From Iris pallida (lineage: Eukaryota; Streptophyta; Magnoliopsida; Asparagales; Iridaceae), in the NCBI GenBank assembly GCA_029216955.1, contig JANAVB010009599.1, positions 2,355,240 to 2,419,239 of the forward strand: DNA of 64,000 nt, written 5' to 3'. The position numbers and the translations under genes are program-made. Below are positions 46,545-57,279 of the stretch, in pieces. Below the pieces are notes generated by a model that saw only the letters and a program-made list of their open reading frames with translations, was not told where the DNA came from and made no database searches. Position 1 is the first letter of the stretch, and each line of letters opens with the position of its first letter.

Positions 46545-47115
46545 ACTTGACCGCATGAATGTTTCATGCGGCAAGTGATTTCCCTAGCCGCATGAATTAA
46601 GCTGACCGCATGAACCCCTAACCGCATGGTAGCACTTGACCGCATGAATCTTCATGCGACGAGTCTTTCCAGCCGCATAAGACTCAACTCAGCCAGCCAC
46701 ATGGAACCTTCTCCGCTAGCCGCATGAGACTTATGATCTTTTAGCCGCATATGGACCCACTTTCTGAGAGCCGCATAAGGCTCCTGCCTCTTCAGTCGTA
46801 TGCGCCCCCCTTGCCCTTGCAGTCGCATATGCGCCCACCACATCGAGCCGTATGGAACTCCACTTGACCTCGGCCGCATATACCTGATTGTTAGCCAGCC
46901 GCATGAGGCCCAGTCCTTCCTGGCCGCATGGATTTCCAGCAACCCTGCGCCGCATGTGCCTTGGGCTTCCTTCTAGCCGCATGAAGCTGCGCGCCTGCTC
47001 CAGTTGAACCCAAACCCTTGGCCGCATGGAACCACATTGATTCAGCCGCATGGGCTGTTCTCTTCCCAGCCGCATGAGATCATACCTGGCCGCATATGCC
47101 CGAGCCGCATGACTC
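46545..47115 (+). repeat. GCCGCATGA-motif array in LTR J
   Basis: More than twenty CCGCATG or CCGCATA cores, 15-40 bp apart, without a fixed period. They occupy the place of the GCGTACGC array in LTR A, between the CCATGTTGTAGAGAATT block and CCTGTGTACTATT. Confidence 0.85.
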
Positions 47116-47500
47116 TCCTATAGCCCTGTGTACTATTATTTTATTATTATTTGTCCATGCCTTGTAACCTTTATTGTATATTTTTACGCCCATTTTATAT
47201 CCTTACGCCTTTGTCCCGAACTTGATAATCCCGATTTGATTGACATGATTGAAATAATAATTGTACCTGGCATGGTGTGACCAAGAACTGACATGCTTGA
47301 TAGTGGCCCGCCGTGGTGCACTCCTGACTTGATAACTTGACCTGATAACTTGACCTGCTACACATGACACGACAGTGACCCGTGGTGGTGCACTCTTGAC
47401 AAGTACCCTGACAATGCATGATAGTGGTCCGTCGTGGCGCACTCTTGACAAATTAATTCATTGGCCTGGACACCGTGGTTGTTTGCATGGATTGTGCTTG

Positions 47501-47509
47501 TATAAACTA
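47501..47509 (+). promoter_or_regulatory. TATA box of solo LTR J
   Basis: TATAAACTA after GATTGTGCTTG, matching the element A promoter context. Three GTGGYGCACTCYTGAC repeats lie upstream. Confidence 0.65.
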
Positions 47510-48795
47510 CTAGTCCGGTTGTGTCTTGCATCATGTCTAGGGCATGATCCCTGAGTACCACGGTCAGAGATTCATACTGAATCTGGCTAGGTTAATGACT
47601 AGATTGATCAAATAGTTCATGGAGAATTTTCCAGTTACCTGTTGCCCCTTTGGTCCCGGCCTTATATATATATATACATGAGATTTGTTGCTATCCGTCG
47701 AGATGAGCGCACTTCCAGCCCGCCGTCGAGTGTGGTACCTTAGGACACATGTATCTTACTACAGTGTATCTGCTATATCCTGCTATCTTTTTCTTTTCTT
47801 GCTGGGATCACTCAGGTAGTAACAAACAGGTAACCAGACTTGGAATTCTCATTGCATCTTGCTAGTAACTAGGCCTGTGATAACCCTAGTTAGTTAAAGT
47901 AGCAAGCCGTACTTATTGCTTGGTGATTGTTGGATGGGGTTCAATCTGTCTAGTCTTGTCTTGATCCTGTACAAGATTGTTACATGTCTTGATTTCTTAT
48001 ATTTACCTTGCCGATAAATGGTAGGAGAAGCCAAGTTCCGTTCAGACGAAGGGTTACAACTCCGGTCCTTGTTTGGTTTACGGGTTGTAACCTGGTTATC
48101 TGAATAGTCCAAGGATTATCTCGTCGTATATCACCTGTTATGTTTTTCCTTAATTCCTGTCTTTATTACCTTATTATTATTGTGCTAATTGCTGGTTTTA
48201 GTTCCTAAGTGAAGCCTCCTTTGTGGCACTTGCTCTTTCTGGGGTCTGACCCAGCTGGTTTTGTATGGCCAGATACCGGAGCAACAGCCAAGGATCTACC
48301 TGCTTTCCAGCCCGATGGTGACCGCCAGGCGTAACCAGGGCAACGAGTGGGTTTTCTTTTTGTTCTCCCACTGCAATTGTACATTATTCTTTTGAGGCGT
48401 TTGGCCGTCGAGCACTTGTTAGCTCGATACACTTTACCTTCTGTCTGTCTACGGGCTGTAATCATGATTGGCAACTCGAGGTTGATCATTATGACTTAAC
48501 TCTTGCTAGTCCTCACATTTTGTACGACTAGCTTCATGATCATCTGGATATGTAATGTTTGGGACGCCTTGTAATTGTATATTTGGTGGTCTGATATCTT
48601 GTAACTATCATTACTTGCTTGTTGATTGAGACACTAGGCTTGTTATTGACCATAGGAGACTGTTGGCTTGTAGATAAACCCTCATATATCTAGACAGCCG
48701 TGACCGTATAGTAGAATGGATCCCATTTCATTATACGTAGCTGGCTATGTCTGCCCCCGCTCTCCAGTTTTCTGGTTCTGGGGCGTGACAACAGG

Positions 48796-49650
48796 CTACT
48801 ACACCGACCCTTCCAAGAACAGTGAAAGGTCCGATGAAGCGTGGACTAAGCTTTCTCCTCGGCCAAAACGAATCGTGTCCCGTGTCGGAGAAATCCTCAG
48901 GAACACCATATCCCCAACCTAGACACAAGACAAGACTCAATACAAGACCCTAAAGCAAACAAGCACAAACATAAACAAATACTAACCTCGAACTCTAGCT
49001 GTCTCCGGTGGCTATCGGCCCAATGCCGCTGTCTATCCTGAGCCACCCGAAGTCTATCCCTGATCAACCTAACTTTCTCTGCTGCATCCACCACCATCTC
49101 CGGGCCAAGTAAAACTCTCTCGCCGACATCGTTCCATGACAAAGGAGTGCGACATCTTCGTCCGTATAGAGCCTCAAATGGCGACATCTCTATACTGGCC
49201 TGATAGCTGTTATTGTAAGCAAACATTACTAGGTGAAGGTGGTCCTCCCAACATCCTCCAAAATCTAATACACAAGTGCAAAGCATATCCTCGAGTGTCT
49301 GGATGGTCCTCTCTGAATTTCCGTCCGTCTGAGGGTGAAACGCGGTACTGAACTTGAGCTGGGTGCCCAAGCTAGTATGTAAACTCCTCCAGAAGTGGGA
49401 AGTGAAACGACTATCCCGATTCGAGACTATGCTCACTGGAACTCCGTGTAATCTGACTATCTGCCGCACATACATCTCTGCCAGCTTCTCCGTAGATAGT
49501 CCAACCTTGAAAGGCAAAAAGTGGGCTGATTTGGTCAATCTATCAACGATGAACTTAATCGCGTCTTTCCCTCCTGAAGATCGTGGAAGTCCAGATACAA
49601 AGTCCATAGTGATGTGCTCCCACTTTCACTCTGGAATGGGTAGTGGCTAA
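48796..49650 (-). pseudogene. Element D integrase core with intron-like insertion
   Basis: The minus frame 49607-48897 has MDFVSGLPRSSGGKDA (first catalytic Asp), SNRDSRFTSHFW (the usual SDRD has Asn at the second catalytic position), and TAFHPQTDGNSERTIQ (catalytic Glu). The core ends with SYQASIEMSPFEALYG and RRQLEFE. There a 68-bp piece (48919-48986) starting GT and ending AG interrupts the frame; beyond it VGDMVFL-type sequence resumes. Element B lacks this piece. A further one-base shift occurs near 48855. Confidence 0.85.
48919..48986 (-). other. 68-bp intron-like insertion in D integrase
   Basis: The minus strand begins GTTAGTATTTG and ends CTTGTGTCTAG, between the codons for FE and VGD. 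It is T-rich, with a pyrimidine-rich stretch before the AG. Its length is not a multiple of three. It could be a small spliceosomal intron or a chance insertion. Confidence 0.45.
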
Positions 49651-50275
49651 AACAGACCACCTGGCCTCTATCTTTCGGCTTTTACCTGCTGGCACACTAA
49701 GCATCGAGATACAAACTGAGCTACCTCTCGCTTTATGACATACCACCATACGTGCTCTCTCAAGTCTCTGTACATCTTATTGGCTTGAGGATGCATAGAG
49801 TACTGAGAACGATGCGCATCCTAAATAACCACCTCCTAAAGCTCTCCATTCAATACACACAATCTAGTATCGTACCTCAGCGACCCATCTTCGGCTATAG
49901 AGAAATCGTATAGCAATCCTGCTTATACCTGCTCCCTAAAGCTCCTCAGGGCCACACCATCAAACTGTGCTGATCTGACTCTGTCCATCAACACAGACTG
50001 AATCTGGAAACCCCACATCTAAACCTCTATGCCCGGAAGGATCACCTCGATACCAAAACTATCCAGATCGACCAATAGATGACGATCTACCGTCAAATAC
50101 ATAGCGACTGGATACATGCTCAAGGCATCTGCAACTATGTGGCCTTCCCTGGATGGTACTGTAAGGAGATATTGAAGTCCTTCATCAGCTCAAGCCAGTG
50201 CCTCTGCCTCATGTTCAATTCCTTCTAGGTGAACACGTACTTCAAGCTCTTGTGATCCACGAAGATCTCAACTTA
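49651..50275 (-). pseudogene. Element D integrase finger and RNase H remnants
   Basis: Degraded minus-strand frames: the finger is partly visible as EVAQFVSRCLVCQQVKA-like sequence at 49680-49750, then RNase H end block DHKSLKYVFT-like near 50220-50260. Stops and changes are frequent. The D reverse transcriptase, protease and gag that should follow upstream are not found. Confidence 0.6.
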
Positions 50276-50344
50276 CTGGCATACTCTATCCAGGATACTA
50301 AACTACACTTATGGGATACTACCTTCTATTGTCTTCCTCAAATG

Positions 50345-50910
50345 AATGCGGGTAAATAAGTAGCATGTGGGGCTCAGTTGAATATGACACAAGTGTCATA
50401 TGGGTAGTAGGCTTAATGTGGGTCGTATCCATATTTTGGGTCAACAAGTTTGGGTCGAATGGTGTCCCCAATTCGAGTCAGAAATAAAAGAGTCAGAAAT
50501 AAAAGTGACTTCATGGGGTGAATCAAGATTGGACCTTGTGTCAGGAAAGTCATGTGACAAAATGAAGCACAAGATGGTGTGCCTGAGTGGGACACAAAGG
50601 TCATGGGTGTAGGGTGTCTTGTCTAGATCATGCATATGAAGTTGGTTTTGAGAAAACAACTAGTCTTGTGCTCCTAAATTAAAAGTCATGACAATGTGCA
50701 TATGATAATCATAAATAAAAGTGGGAATGGTCAATGGCCTAAATTGATCTCAAAGTTTTGCGATACAAAGATAGTACAAGAAAACGAGTTTGAGTGGGAC
50801 GCAATATATCAAAATAAAGATAATCTTGTCTACTACAAACTCGTGAAGGAAGTTTCCAGAGATTGACATCTCTGACGCTCCAGAAATCAAAGTCACGGAA
50901 GAACATTCAT
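50345..50910 (-). mobile_element. Fragment of an H-type LTR
   Basis: Reads as the reverse of about 37810-38375 in LTR H: GACTTTGATTTCTGGAGCGTC on minus matches GACTTTGACTTCTGGAGCGTC in H, and CCCACATGCTACTTATTTACCC recurs. Both ends of the LTR are missing. It marks an older insertion or a deletion breakpoint in D. Confidence 0.75.
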
Positions 50911-51285
50911 CTATCTAGGATACTCTCTCTAGGGTGTCTACCCAAGTCTTGACGCTGTCTACACAAGGCACTAACTCATCTATATGAAACTTGAATGGTA
51001 CCCATATACTAGGTTGTTCATGTCTCTCCTCCAACTAGACACTAAACTGTTGGTGTCTAAACTTCTATAACACTTGAAATACTTCGTCTCTAGCTACTAG
51101 GTACTCCTCCTATTCTGGTACCTGATGCAACTCCTACCTTAACACTTATCAACAATCATATATAATACTTTCTAACCATACTCTAAACTATTAACACAAT
51201 TACTCAAGGACACAGACCAATTGCAAATCACCAAGCCATCACACTACGAAGAACCTATAATGAAATGAGAATCTACAAGGACCTG
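50911..51285 (-). other. Unassigned segment of element D
   Basis: Broken minus frames (for example a stretch reading EERHEQPSIWVPFKFHIDEL) with stops. I do not recognise a domain. It ends at the TSD of copia element I. Confidence 0.35.
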
Positions 51286-51290
51286 GACTA
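51286..51290. other. TSD of copia element I, left copy (GACTA)
   Basis: Right copy at 60499-60503. Confidence 0.92.
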
Positions 51291-52605
51291 TATAGAACCC
51301 TAGAGGGGGGGTGAATAGGGAGATAAAAAAATCTAGAGCAATAGAAGCAATATATGACAAATAAAAGTAAAGAGTAGGAAGATCAAACACAAGATGTATC
51401 CTGGTATCCTCGCTTGAGGCAATCCAGTCCCGGAACTCTCTCCGGCTTAAATCCACTATTTAATCAAATAGTACACACGAGTTTGGATCCGAAGAACTCG
51501 CCAAATTCAACACGAGTTTGGATCCGAAGACTCACCAACTCCAACACACGAGTTTTCTTACGAAGGCTCGCCAACTTCAAACAAATGAGAAGAGAACATG
51601 TTGATCTTCTAACACGTGAAGATCGAAGATTACAACTCGCAAATACTCTAGCACTTGGAAAAGGATGACAATTTGAAAGCTTGGTGGAGTATTAATGGTG
51701 AAGCTCTTTTGTGGTTGAGAAAATTTAAAGCTTGTAAGAGATAGTCTTTAAGAGGAGAGAGTGAAACTCCTTTTATACAAATCCAAAGTCATAAAGGCAA
51801 ATCAGTCGTCAACCGGATTATCCGCCGAATTTCAGCGGAAATTCGTCGGATTATCCGGTCAACAGTAACGGTCATAAAAAGAGCCGTTGGATGCATTAAA
51901 TGCACTTGTCAGATGCCGTTGGATTTGAATTCAAAAGTTGCAAACAAGTCAAGCGGATTATCCGTCGGATTTCAGCGGACATCCGGCGGATGATCCGAAC
52001 ACTAGCTTACAGACTTGTTGTGAGAGAATCGGATTATCCGTCGGACTTTCGCGGATGTCCGTCGGATGATCCGAACATTTGGCTCACTAACTTGCTGTGA
52101 GCGATCGGATTATCCGGCGGATTTATACGGAAGTCCGTCGGATTATCCAAAAATTGGCTCACTGACTTGCTGTAAGCGATCGAATAATCTGGCGAATTTC
52201 CGCGGAGGTCCGTCGGATGATCCGATCAATGTCTCACTAACTTGTTGTGAGTGATCGAATTATCCGACGGATTAGTCCGGAAATCCGACAGATTTTCTGC
52301 CTCTTTTAAATGACTATTTCACCATTTTGTTTCTTTAGCATTGTCATCCTAACAAAGTACGTACAAAGATTTCCTAGACATTTACAGACTCAGGAAAAGA
52401 ACAAGGAGAAGAACCGTCTTCTTTGTAGTCTCCAAGCTGCTTCATAGTCTTAGGCAAATCTGATAAAGGAGAGATGCAGAGCTCCATGGTCTTTGATTAG
52501 CGTCATGAAATGGAGAATCCTTTCTTCTATTCTTGCCTGTGAGAAGTACAAACTAACGACGTACAAGGGTTATTGTGAACAATAATTAAAATCGATGTGC
52601 CAACA
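51291..52605 (-). mobile_element. 3' LTR of element I
   Basis: On minus it begins TGTTGGCACATCG at 52605 and ends GGGTTCTATA at 51291 (terminal CA changed to TA). Length 1315 bp against 1316 in the other copy, with few differences. Confidence 0.92.
51800..52290. repeat. CGGAT-N-ATCCG palindrome repeats in LTR I
   Basis: About five ~83-bp units, each with two or three palindromic cores such as CGGATTATCCG and CGGATGATCCG plus CTCACTAACTTGCTGTGAG. The 5' LTR has the same array at 59700-60190. Palindromic promoter repeats are known from Sireviruses. Confidence 0.85.
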
Positions 52606-52620
52606 AACTCTCCCATTTTG
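52606..52620 (-). other. Polypurine tract of element I
   Basis: The minus strand reads AAAATGGGAGAGTT immediately before the 3' LTR. Confidence 0.8.
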
Positions 52621-52932
52621 ATAATTGACAAATAATAAGAATAAAGAAAGTAAATAGCTCCCCCGTAAATAAAGAATCTCTCCCTCAATGCGATTTCTCC
52701 TCCTTTGTTAGTTAATCAAAGATGGTGAGAAAAAGACCGAACATATAACTGAACAGAAAAACATACTAAAACTTTCATTTAATAAAAAGCCGAGGGTACA
52801 AACAACGAGGCTATAGAAGCCCAACCGAACACATAACTAAAATCAGATATTTAAAAGTCTCGTAGGACCACACAAAACACATACGAAAAGTCCCCGAAGG
52901 ACCACACAAGACAAGACTAAAAAAAGGCATCA
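52621..52932 (-). other. Element I 3' noncoding segment
   Basis: AT-rich sequence between the envelope-like ORF and the polypurine tract; nothing recognised. Confidence 0.6.
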
Positions 52933-54171
52933 TCAACTATCAGGCGCATGAGATGGGCCGGCCTCCAGATCCTCATCATCCCCGGGAGCAGTGGTGAAGG
53001 CGCCATAAGGGTCGACGCCATCCGGGTACATGAAGCCATAAACGTTAGGATCAGTGAAGCGAGGCCCCGAAAAGTCTGGATGAGGAGTGTTAGGGTTGAG
53101 AAAGGGAGTGTGCTCCTCAAACATACACTGAATGTAGTACGCCTGGTCCATGAAGCCATGGTGGATAAGAGTGCCGAGTCCCCGAGTGTTGGCCTGAATA
53201 CGCTCATGGGTAGAGAGAGATAGATCGGCAAACTTGCGATCAATGTAGCGGCGCACGTCATGAGTGAGAAGAGTCGCCGGAGGAGATGCAGGGCCACCGG
53301 CAACAGCAGCAGGAGCAGTAGGAGGGGCAACAGCAGGAGCCGCACGACCACGTCCTTTCGATTTGGTAAGAGGGGAGGGACGAGGATCGCCAACCGGGCA
53401 GTGAGTTAGGTCAACACCATTTGCTTCAAGGATCATGGTGATGTACATACCGAAGAGTAGGGAACGATGAGGCCTGATAAGCATCATGGTGTAGATGATG
53501 GACTTGGACAGTGAAAAGGGTTGGCGGGCGACCAGATAATACATGCAGATTAGCTCCTCAGCAGTCAGGCTGTCCATATTCCCAGACTTCGGGGTGAGAG
53601 TGTGGCAAAGGATCCGATGCATGTCATAGAAAAAGGGACTCAGGTCCTTGTCCTCCGGGCGCTGAACAAGAGAGCCCCCACAGATGTTAAAAAGGAACTC
53701 CTCATAACTCATGTCAGGAGAGAAGGAGATGTGGTCGATGGTGCCCGGAAGGAAACGATGGACCTTGTGTTCATCGAGACCAAGGATGGTGGCCAAGGAT
53801 GCGGCAGTGACGATGATCTTCACGCCACCAACCTTTGTCTCGAACTCCGGACCTTCCTTGGCGGGAACGAGATTGCAGTAGAACATGCGGATGGCATATG
53901 GAAAGAAGTCGACCTGACGCTCAAGGAGGGCGTCGATGCAGGAGAAGCGGAAGTAGTCGCGGTGGTCCTTGAAGTTGAGCTACGAGATAGGTTTTCCGGA
54001 GCAGACTGGAGCTTTGTGGTAGAACGAAAACCATTCCCGGGAGTAGGAAGCCGACTTAAAGACGAGTGGATTGTGGCCTTGCGTGGGAGGAGGAACAAAC
54101 ATAGCAAGGGTAGGAGGCTGAGTGGAGGAGGAGCTCCCGTCATGGCGTTGACGTTTGGTGTGAGAAGCCAT
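52933..54171 (-). pseudogene. Element I envelope-like / extra 3' ORF with premature stop
   Basis: A 413-codon frame from ATG 54171 (MASHTKRQRHDGSSSS) to 52933, interrupted by a TAG at 53980-53982 (codon 64); the open part after it begins at ATG 53886 (317 aa). The middle reads FYCNLVPAKEGPEFETKVGG, LATILGLDEH, LICMYYLVARQPFSLSKS, similar to the plant-transposon protein domain common in such extra ORFs. An Ala/Pro-rich segment (about residues 275-300) and an acidic C-terminus follow. I see no clear signal peptide or membrane anchor, so an envelope role is by position only. This strand's other frames here (52917-53393, 53820-54359) are shadows. Confidence 0.8.
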
Positions 54172-54634
54172 GGAGGAAGAGAGAGTGAGTGGGAGTTATT
54201 TGGAGAAGAATGGAAGGATGGAAGGAAAGGGGATGAAGTATATAGTGGATGGAGAGGTGTTAATGAAGGGGTGTAAATATTGGGAACGGATAGAGAGGAA
54301 GGGGAACGGATAGAGAGGAAGGGAGCGGATGGGAATGCAGCCGACGCTTCGTTTTCCACGCCTGTACCGCGAAAACGAAAAATTCGTCGGATTTATGCGG
54401 AAATCCGGCAGAAAATCCGAAAAAAGATAAGAACGAATTAAATGCGGGTAGGTGGTGGGTCACGTCCATTGAATGAAGTAGCCGTTCGCGGTCGGATTTG
54501 ACGGAGGACAATAAATGCGAATAATCCGTCGGATTTTCTGAACTAGTAAATCAGAAAGCTGCTGGAAATGAACGGAAAATCCGGCAGATTATTGCGGAAC
54601 TCCTCCGAAAAATCCGTAAAAAGATAAGAAGATG
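54172..54634 (-). other. Spacer between pol and envelope-like ORF
   Basis: Noncoding. Scattered CGGATTTWTGCGGAAATCCG-like and AATCCGTCGGATTTTC motifs (54380-54620) echo the palindromes of the LTR. This may be an internal promoter or other cis element for the downstream ORF. Confidence 0.5.
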
Positions 54635-56278
54635 TCAAAAAGAGATATCGAGGAGCCCGATCTTTCGACAAATAAAAGTGAATCGATCTTCAGAGAGAGG
54701 TTTGGTAAAAATATCAGCAAGTTGATGAGTGGTGTCAATAAATTCAAGACAAATATCACCCTTCAGTTGATGATACCGAAGAAAGTGATGTCTTATCTCA
54801 ATATGTTTAGTGCGAGAGTGACAAATCGGGTTTTTCGTGAGATTAATGGAGCTAGTATTATCACATTTAATAGGGATGCATGAAGAAGAAATACCATAAT
54901 CTACTAGTGTCTGTGTCATCCAAAGAATTTGTGCACAACAACACCCTGCCGCTATGTATTCAGCTTCGGTGGTAGAAAGAGCGACAGAGTTTTGTTTCTT
55001 GCTAAACCATGATATCAAGGATTTACCCAAGAAATGACACGTGCCGCTAGTGTTTTTTCGGTCAAGTTTGCATCCGGCAAAATCCGCATCCGAGAAACCG
55101 TGAAGCTCAAAGGATGAGGATTTGGGATACCATAGCCCCAAGTTAATGGTGCCCTGGAGATACCGAAAAATACGTTTTACAGCACATAAGTGAGATTCTT
55201 TGGGATTTGCTTGATATCGAGCACAAAGACACATACTAAACATAATGTCGGGACGGCTAGCAGTAAGATAAAGTAAACTACCGATCATACCTCTATACTT
55301 ACGAATGTCGACCGATGTGCCATCTTCATCATTGTCAAGCTTTGTCGTTGTGGCCATAGGAGTCCTCATTGATTTGGATGAGTCGAGGTCGAAACGCTTG
55401 AGGAGGTCCTTTGTATATTTCGCTTGATTGATGAAGGTTCCTTTGGGTCCTTGCTTGATTTGTAAGCCCAAAAAGAATGAAAGTTCACCCATCATGCTCA
55501 TTTCAAATTCTTTCTGCATAACTTTAGCAAATTCTACATAAAGTGTATTGTTAGTAGAACCAAAAATAATGTCATCAACATAAATTTGAACCAATAAAAG
55601 AGTGCCATCATGGGTTTTGATAAAGAGTGTTGTGTCGACTTTTCCCTTTGAAAAATTGTGAGAAATAAGAAAGGAGCTAAGGCGCTCATACCAAGCACGG
55701 GGAGCTTGTTTGAGGCCATAAAGGGCTTTGTGAAGTTTGAATACGTGATTAGGAAATTGAAAATCTTCAAAACCGGGAGGTTGTTTAACATAAACTTCCT
55801 TTTTAATAATACCATTCAGAAAAGCACTCTTAACATCCATTTGAAAGAGCTTAAAGTCATTAAAACAAGCAAAAGCACAAAGCATGCGAATGGATTCAAG
55901 CCGTACAATCGGAGCATAGATTTTGTCGTAGTCAATGCCTTCCTCTTGGTTATAGCCTTGAGCAACCAATCGGGCTTTGTTACGAGTCACTAACCCATCT
56001 TCATTAAGTTTGTTACGAAACACCCATTTTGTTCGAATAATGGGATGATTGCTAGGTTTTGGGACAAGTTCCCAAACCTTACTTCTCTCGAATTGATTTA
56101 GCTCCTCTTGCATGGCTATCATCCAAAACTCATCAAAAAAAGCATCATTAACATTTTTAGGCTCTATTTGAGAGATAAAAGCCACATTTGCACAAAGATC
56201 ACGAGTGGCGGATCTAGTGCTAACACTGGAGGAAGGATCCCCAATGATAAGCTCCTTAGGATGATTGGTGACAAATCT
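54635..56278 (-). pseudogene. Element I reverse transcriptase and RNase H
   Basis: An intact-looking 516-aa frame from ATG 56185, open upstream to a TAG at 56279. RT landmarks: WELVPKPSNHPIIRTKWVFR, ARLVAQGYNQEEGIDYDK, FQMDVKSAFLNG (first catalytic Asp), YGLKQAPRAWYE and the copia active site YVDDIIFGST. RNase H follows with DADFAGCKLDRKNTSG, LISWFSKKQNSVALSTTEAE and ends FTKPLSEDRF. It is the best preserved coding region in the window; all catalytic motifs I can check are present. Confidence 0.93.
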
Positions 56279-56853
56279 CTATTCTTTTGGGAGATCCTTT
56301 TGAGGAGGCTCGAGAGGAGGAGACTCTTTTGATGGAGTCACAACTTCATTGTTAGATGAAGAAGGACGATCTTCAATAGAGGAGTTCTCCAATCCAAACG
56401 AGATGTCATCAATATCCTCGGAAGAGGAGAATGTAGAAGAGTTGAGTTCATTAAAAGAGACATTGATTGACTCTTCAACAACAAGACTTCTTTTATTAAA
56501 AACACAAAAACCTTTACTATGAGTAGAGTATCCAAGGAATATTCCTTCATAGGCTTTTTCTTCAAACTTGCCTAGATTATCCTTGGTATTCAAAATAAAA
56601 CAATTGCAACCAAAAACTTTGAAATATTCAATAGAGGGAATTTTGTCAAACCAAAGCTCATAAGGAGTCTTCTTAGAAATAGGTCTAATCAAGACCCTAT
56701 TAATAACATGACATGCCGTATTAACGGCTTCCGTCCAAAAATATTGGGAGAGCTTATATTGGTTTAACATAACCCGGGCCATATCGCCAAGGGTTCTATT
56801 CTTTCTCTCCACAACACCATTTTATTGAGGAGTTCGTGGACAAGCAAAATTAT
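56279..56853 (-). pseudogene. Element I integrase, C-terminal part only
   Basis: From ATG-containing GVVERKNRTLGDMARVML (Glu of the DDE triad) the frame reads WTEAVNTACHVINRV, KTPYELWFDKIPSI, FKVFGCNCFILN and FLGYSTHSKGF, then a Ser-rich linker. Upstream NFACPRTPQ and a TAA precede it. The finger and both catalytic Asp regions are deleted. The frame ends at TAG 56279-56281 in the linker to RT. Confidence 0.87.
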
Positions 56854-57279
56854 GTGCCAAAGCCAACTCTCATCATTTTTAGCAACTAAGCACCTGTCAT
56901 TGTTAGTGTCTTCAACAAGATATAAAACATAGATATTGTTTTCTCTAATTCCTTCATAAATAATAGATCCATTAGAACTATCGGTAATGAAGCATTTGAG
57001 CTTAACAAACTTGATATCATAACCATTATCGGTAAGATGACTAATACTAAGAAGATTGTGTTTAAGATTAGTAACAAGACACACATTCTTAATACAAGGA
57101 TAAGGAGGGGAACCTATATTACCATTCCCTATAATGTGACCTTTGAGATTATTACCAAAAGAGACGTGTCCTTCCTTCTTCATCGATAGCATTGTAAATA
57201 ATGAAGCATCCCCGGTCATGTGCCGTGAACAACCGCTATCGAGAATCCACTTGCTTCTAGCATGAGAAGGACTCTTCAC
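56854..57279 (-). pseudogene. Element I protease and GAG-pre-integrase start
   Basis: The minus frame shows SKWILDSGCSRHMTGD (protease DSG active site), VSFGNNLKGHIIGNG, NVCLVTNLKHNLLSISHL and NDESWLWH, the beginning of the integrase finger. Right after LWH the sequence jumps to the end of the integrase core. The frame overlaps gag in a different register. Confidence 0.87.

Larger units (their letters stand above)
45841..48790 (+). mobile_element. Element J: 2950-bp solo LTR
   Basis: Starts TGTAGTGCCCC and ends GGGGCGTGACA. It shares its layout and much of its U5 with the LTRs of element A (for example CTGGGGTCTGACCCAGCTGG), but its motif array is different. TATA box at 47501-47509. There is no internal region, so it is a recombination product. 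It sits in the integrase of element D, opposite in orientation. Confidence 0.9.

Noticed and set aside
53602..54359. 224-aa plus frame and 179-aa minus frame over the start of the envelope-like ORF
   Set aside because: Shadows of the 413-codon ORF; they lack any domain and their homologues are not expected.
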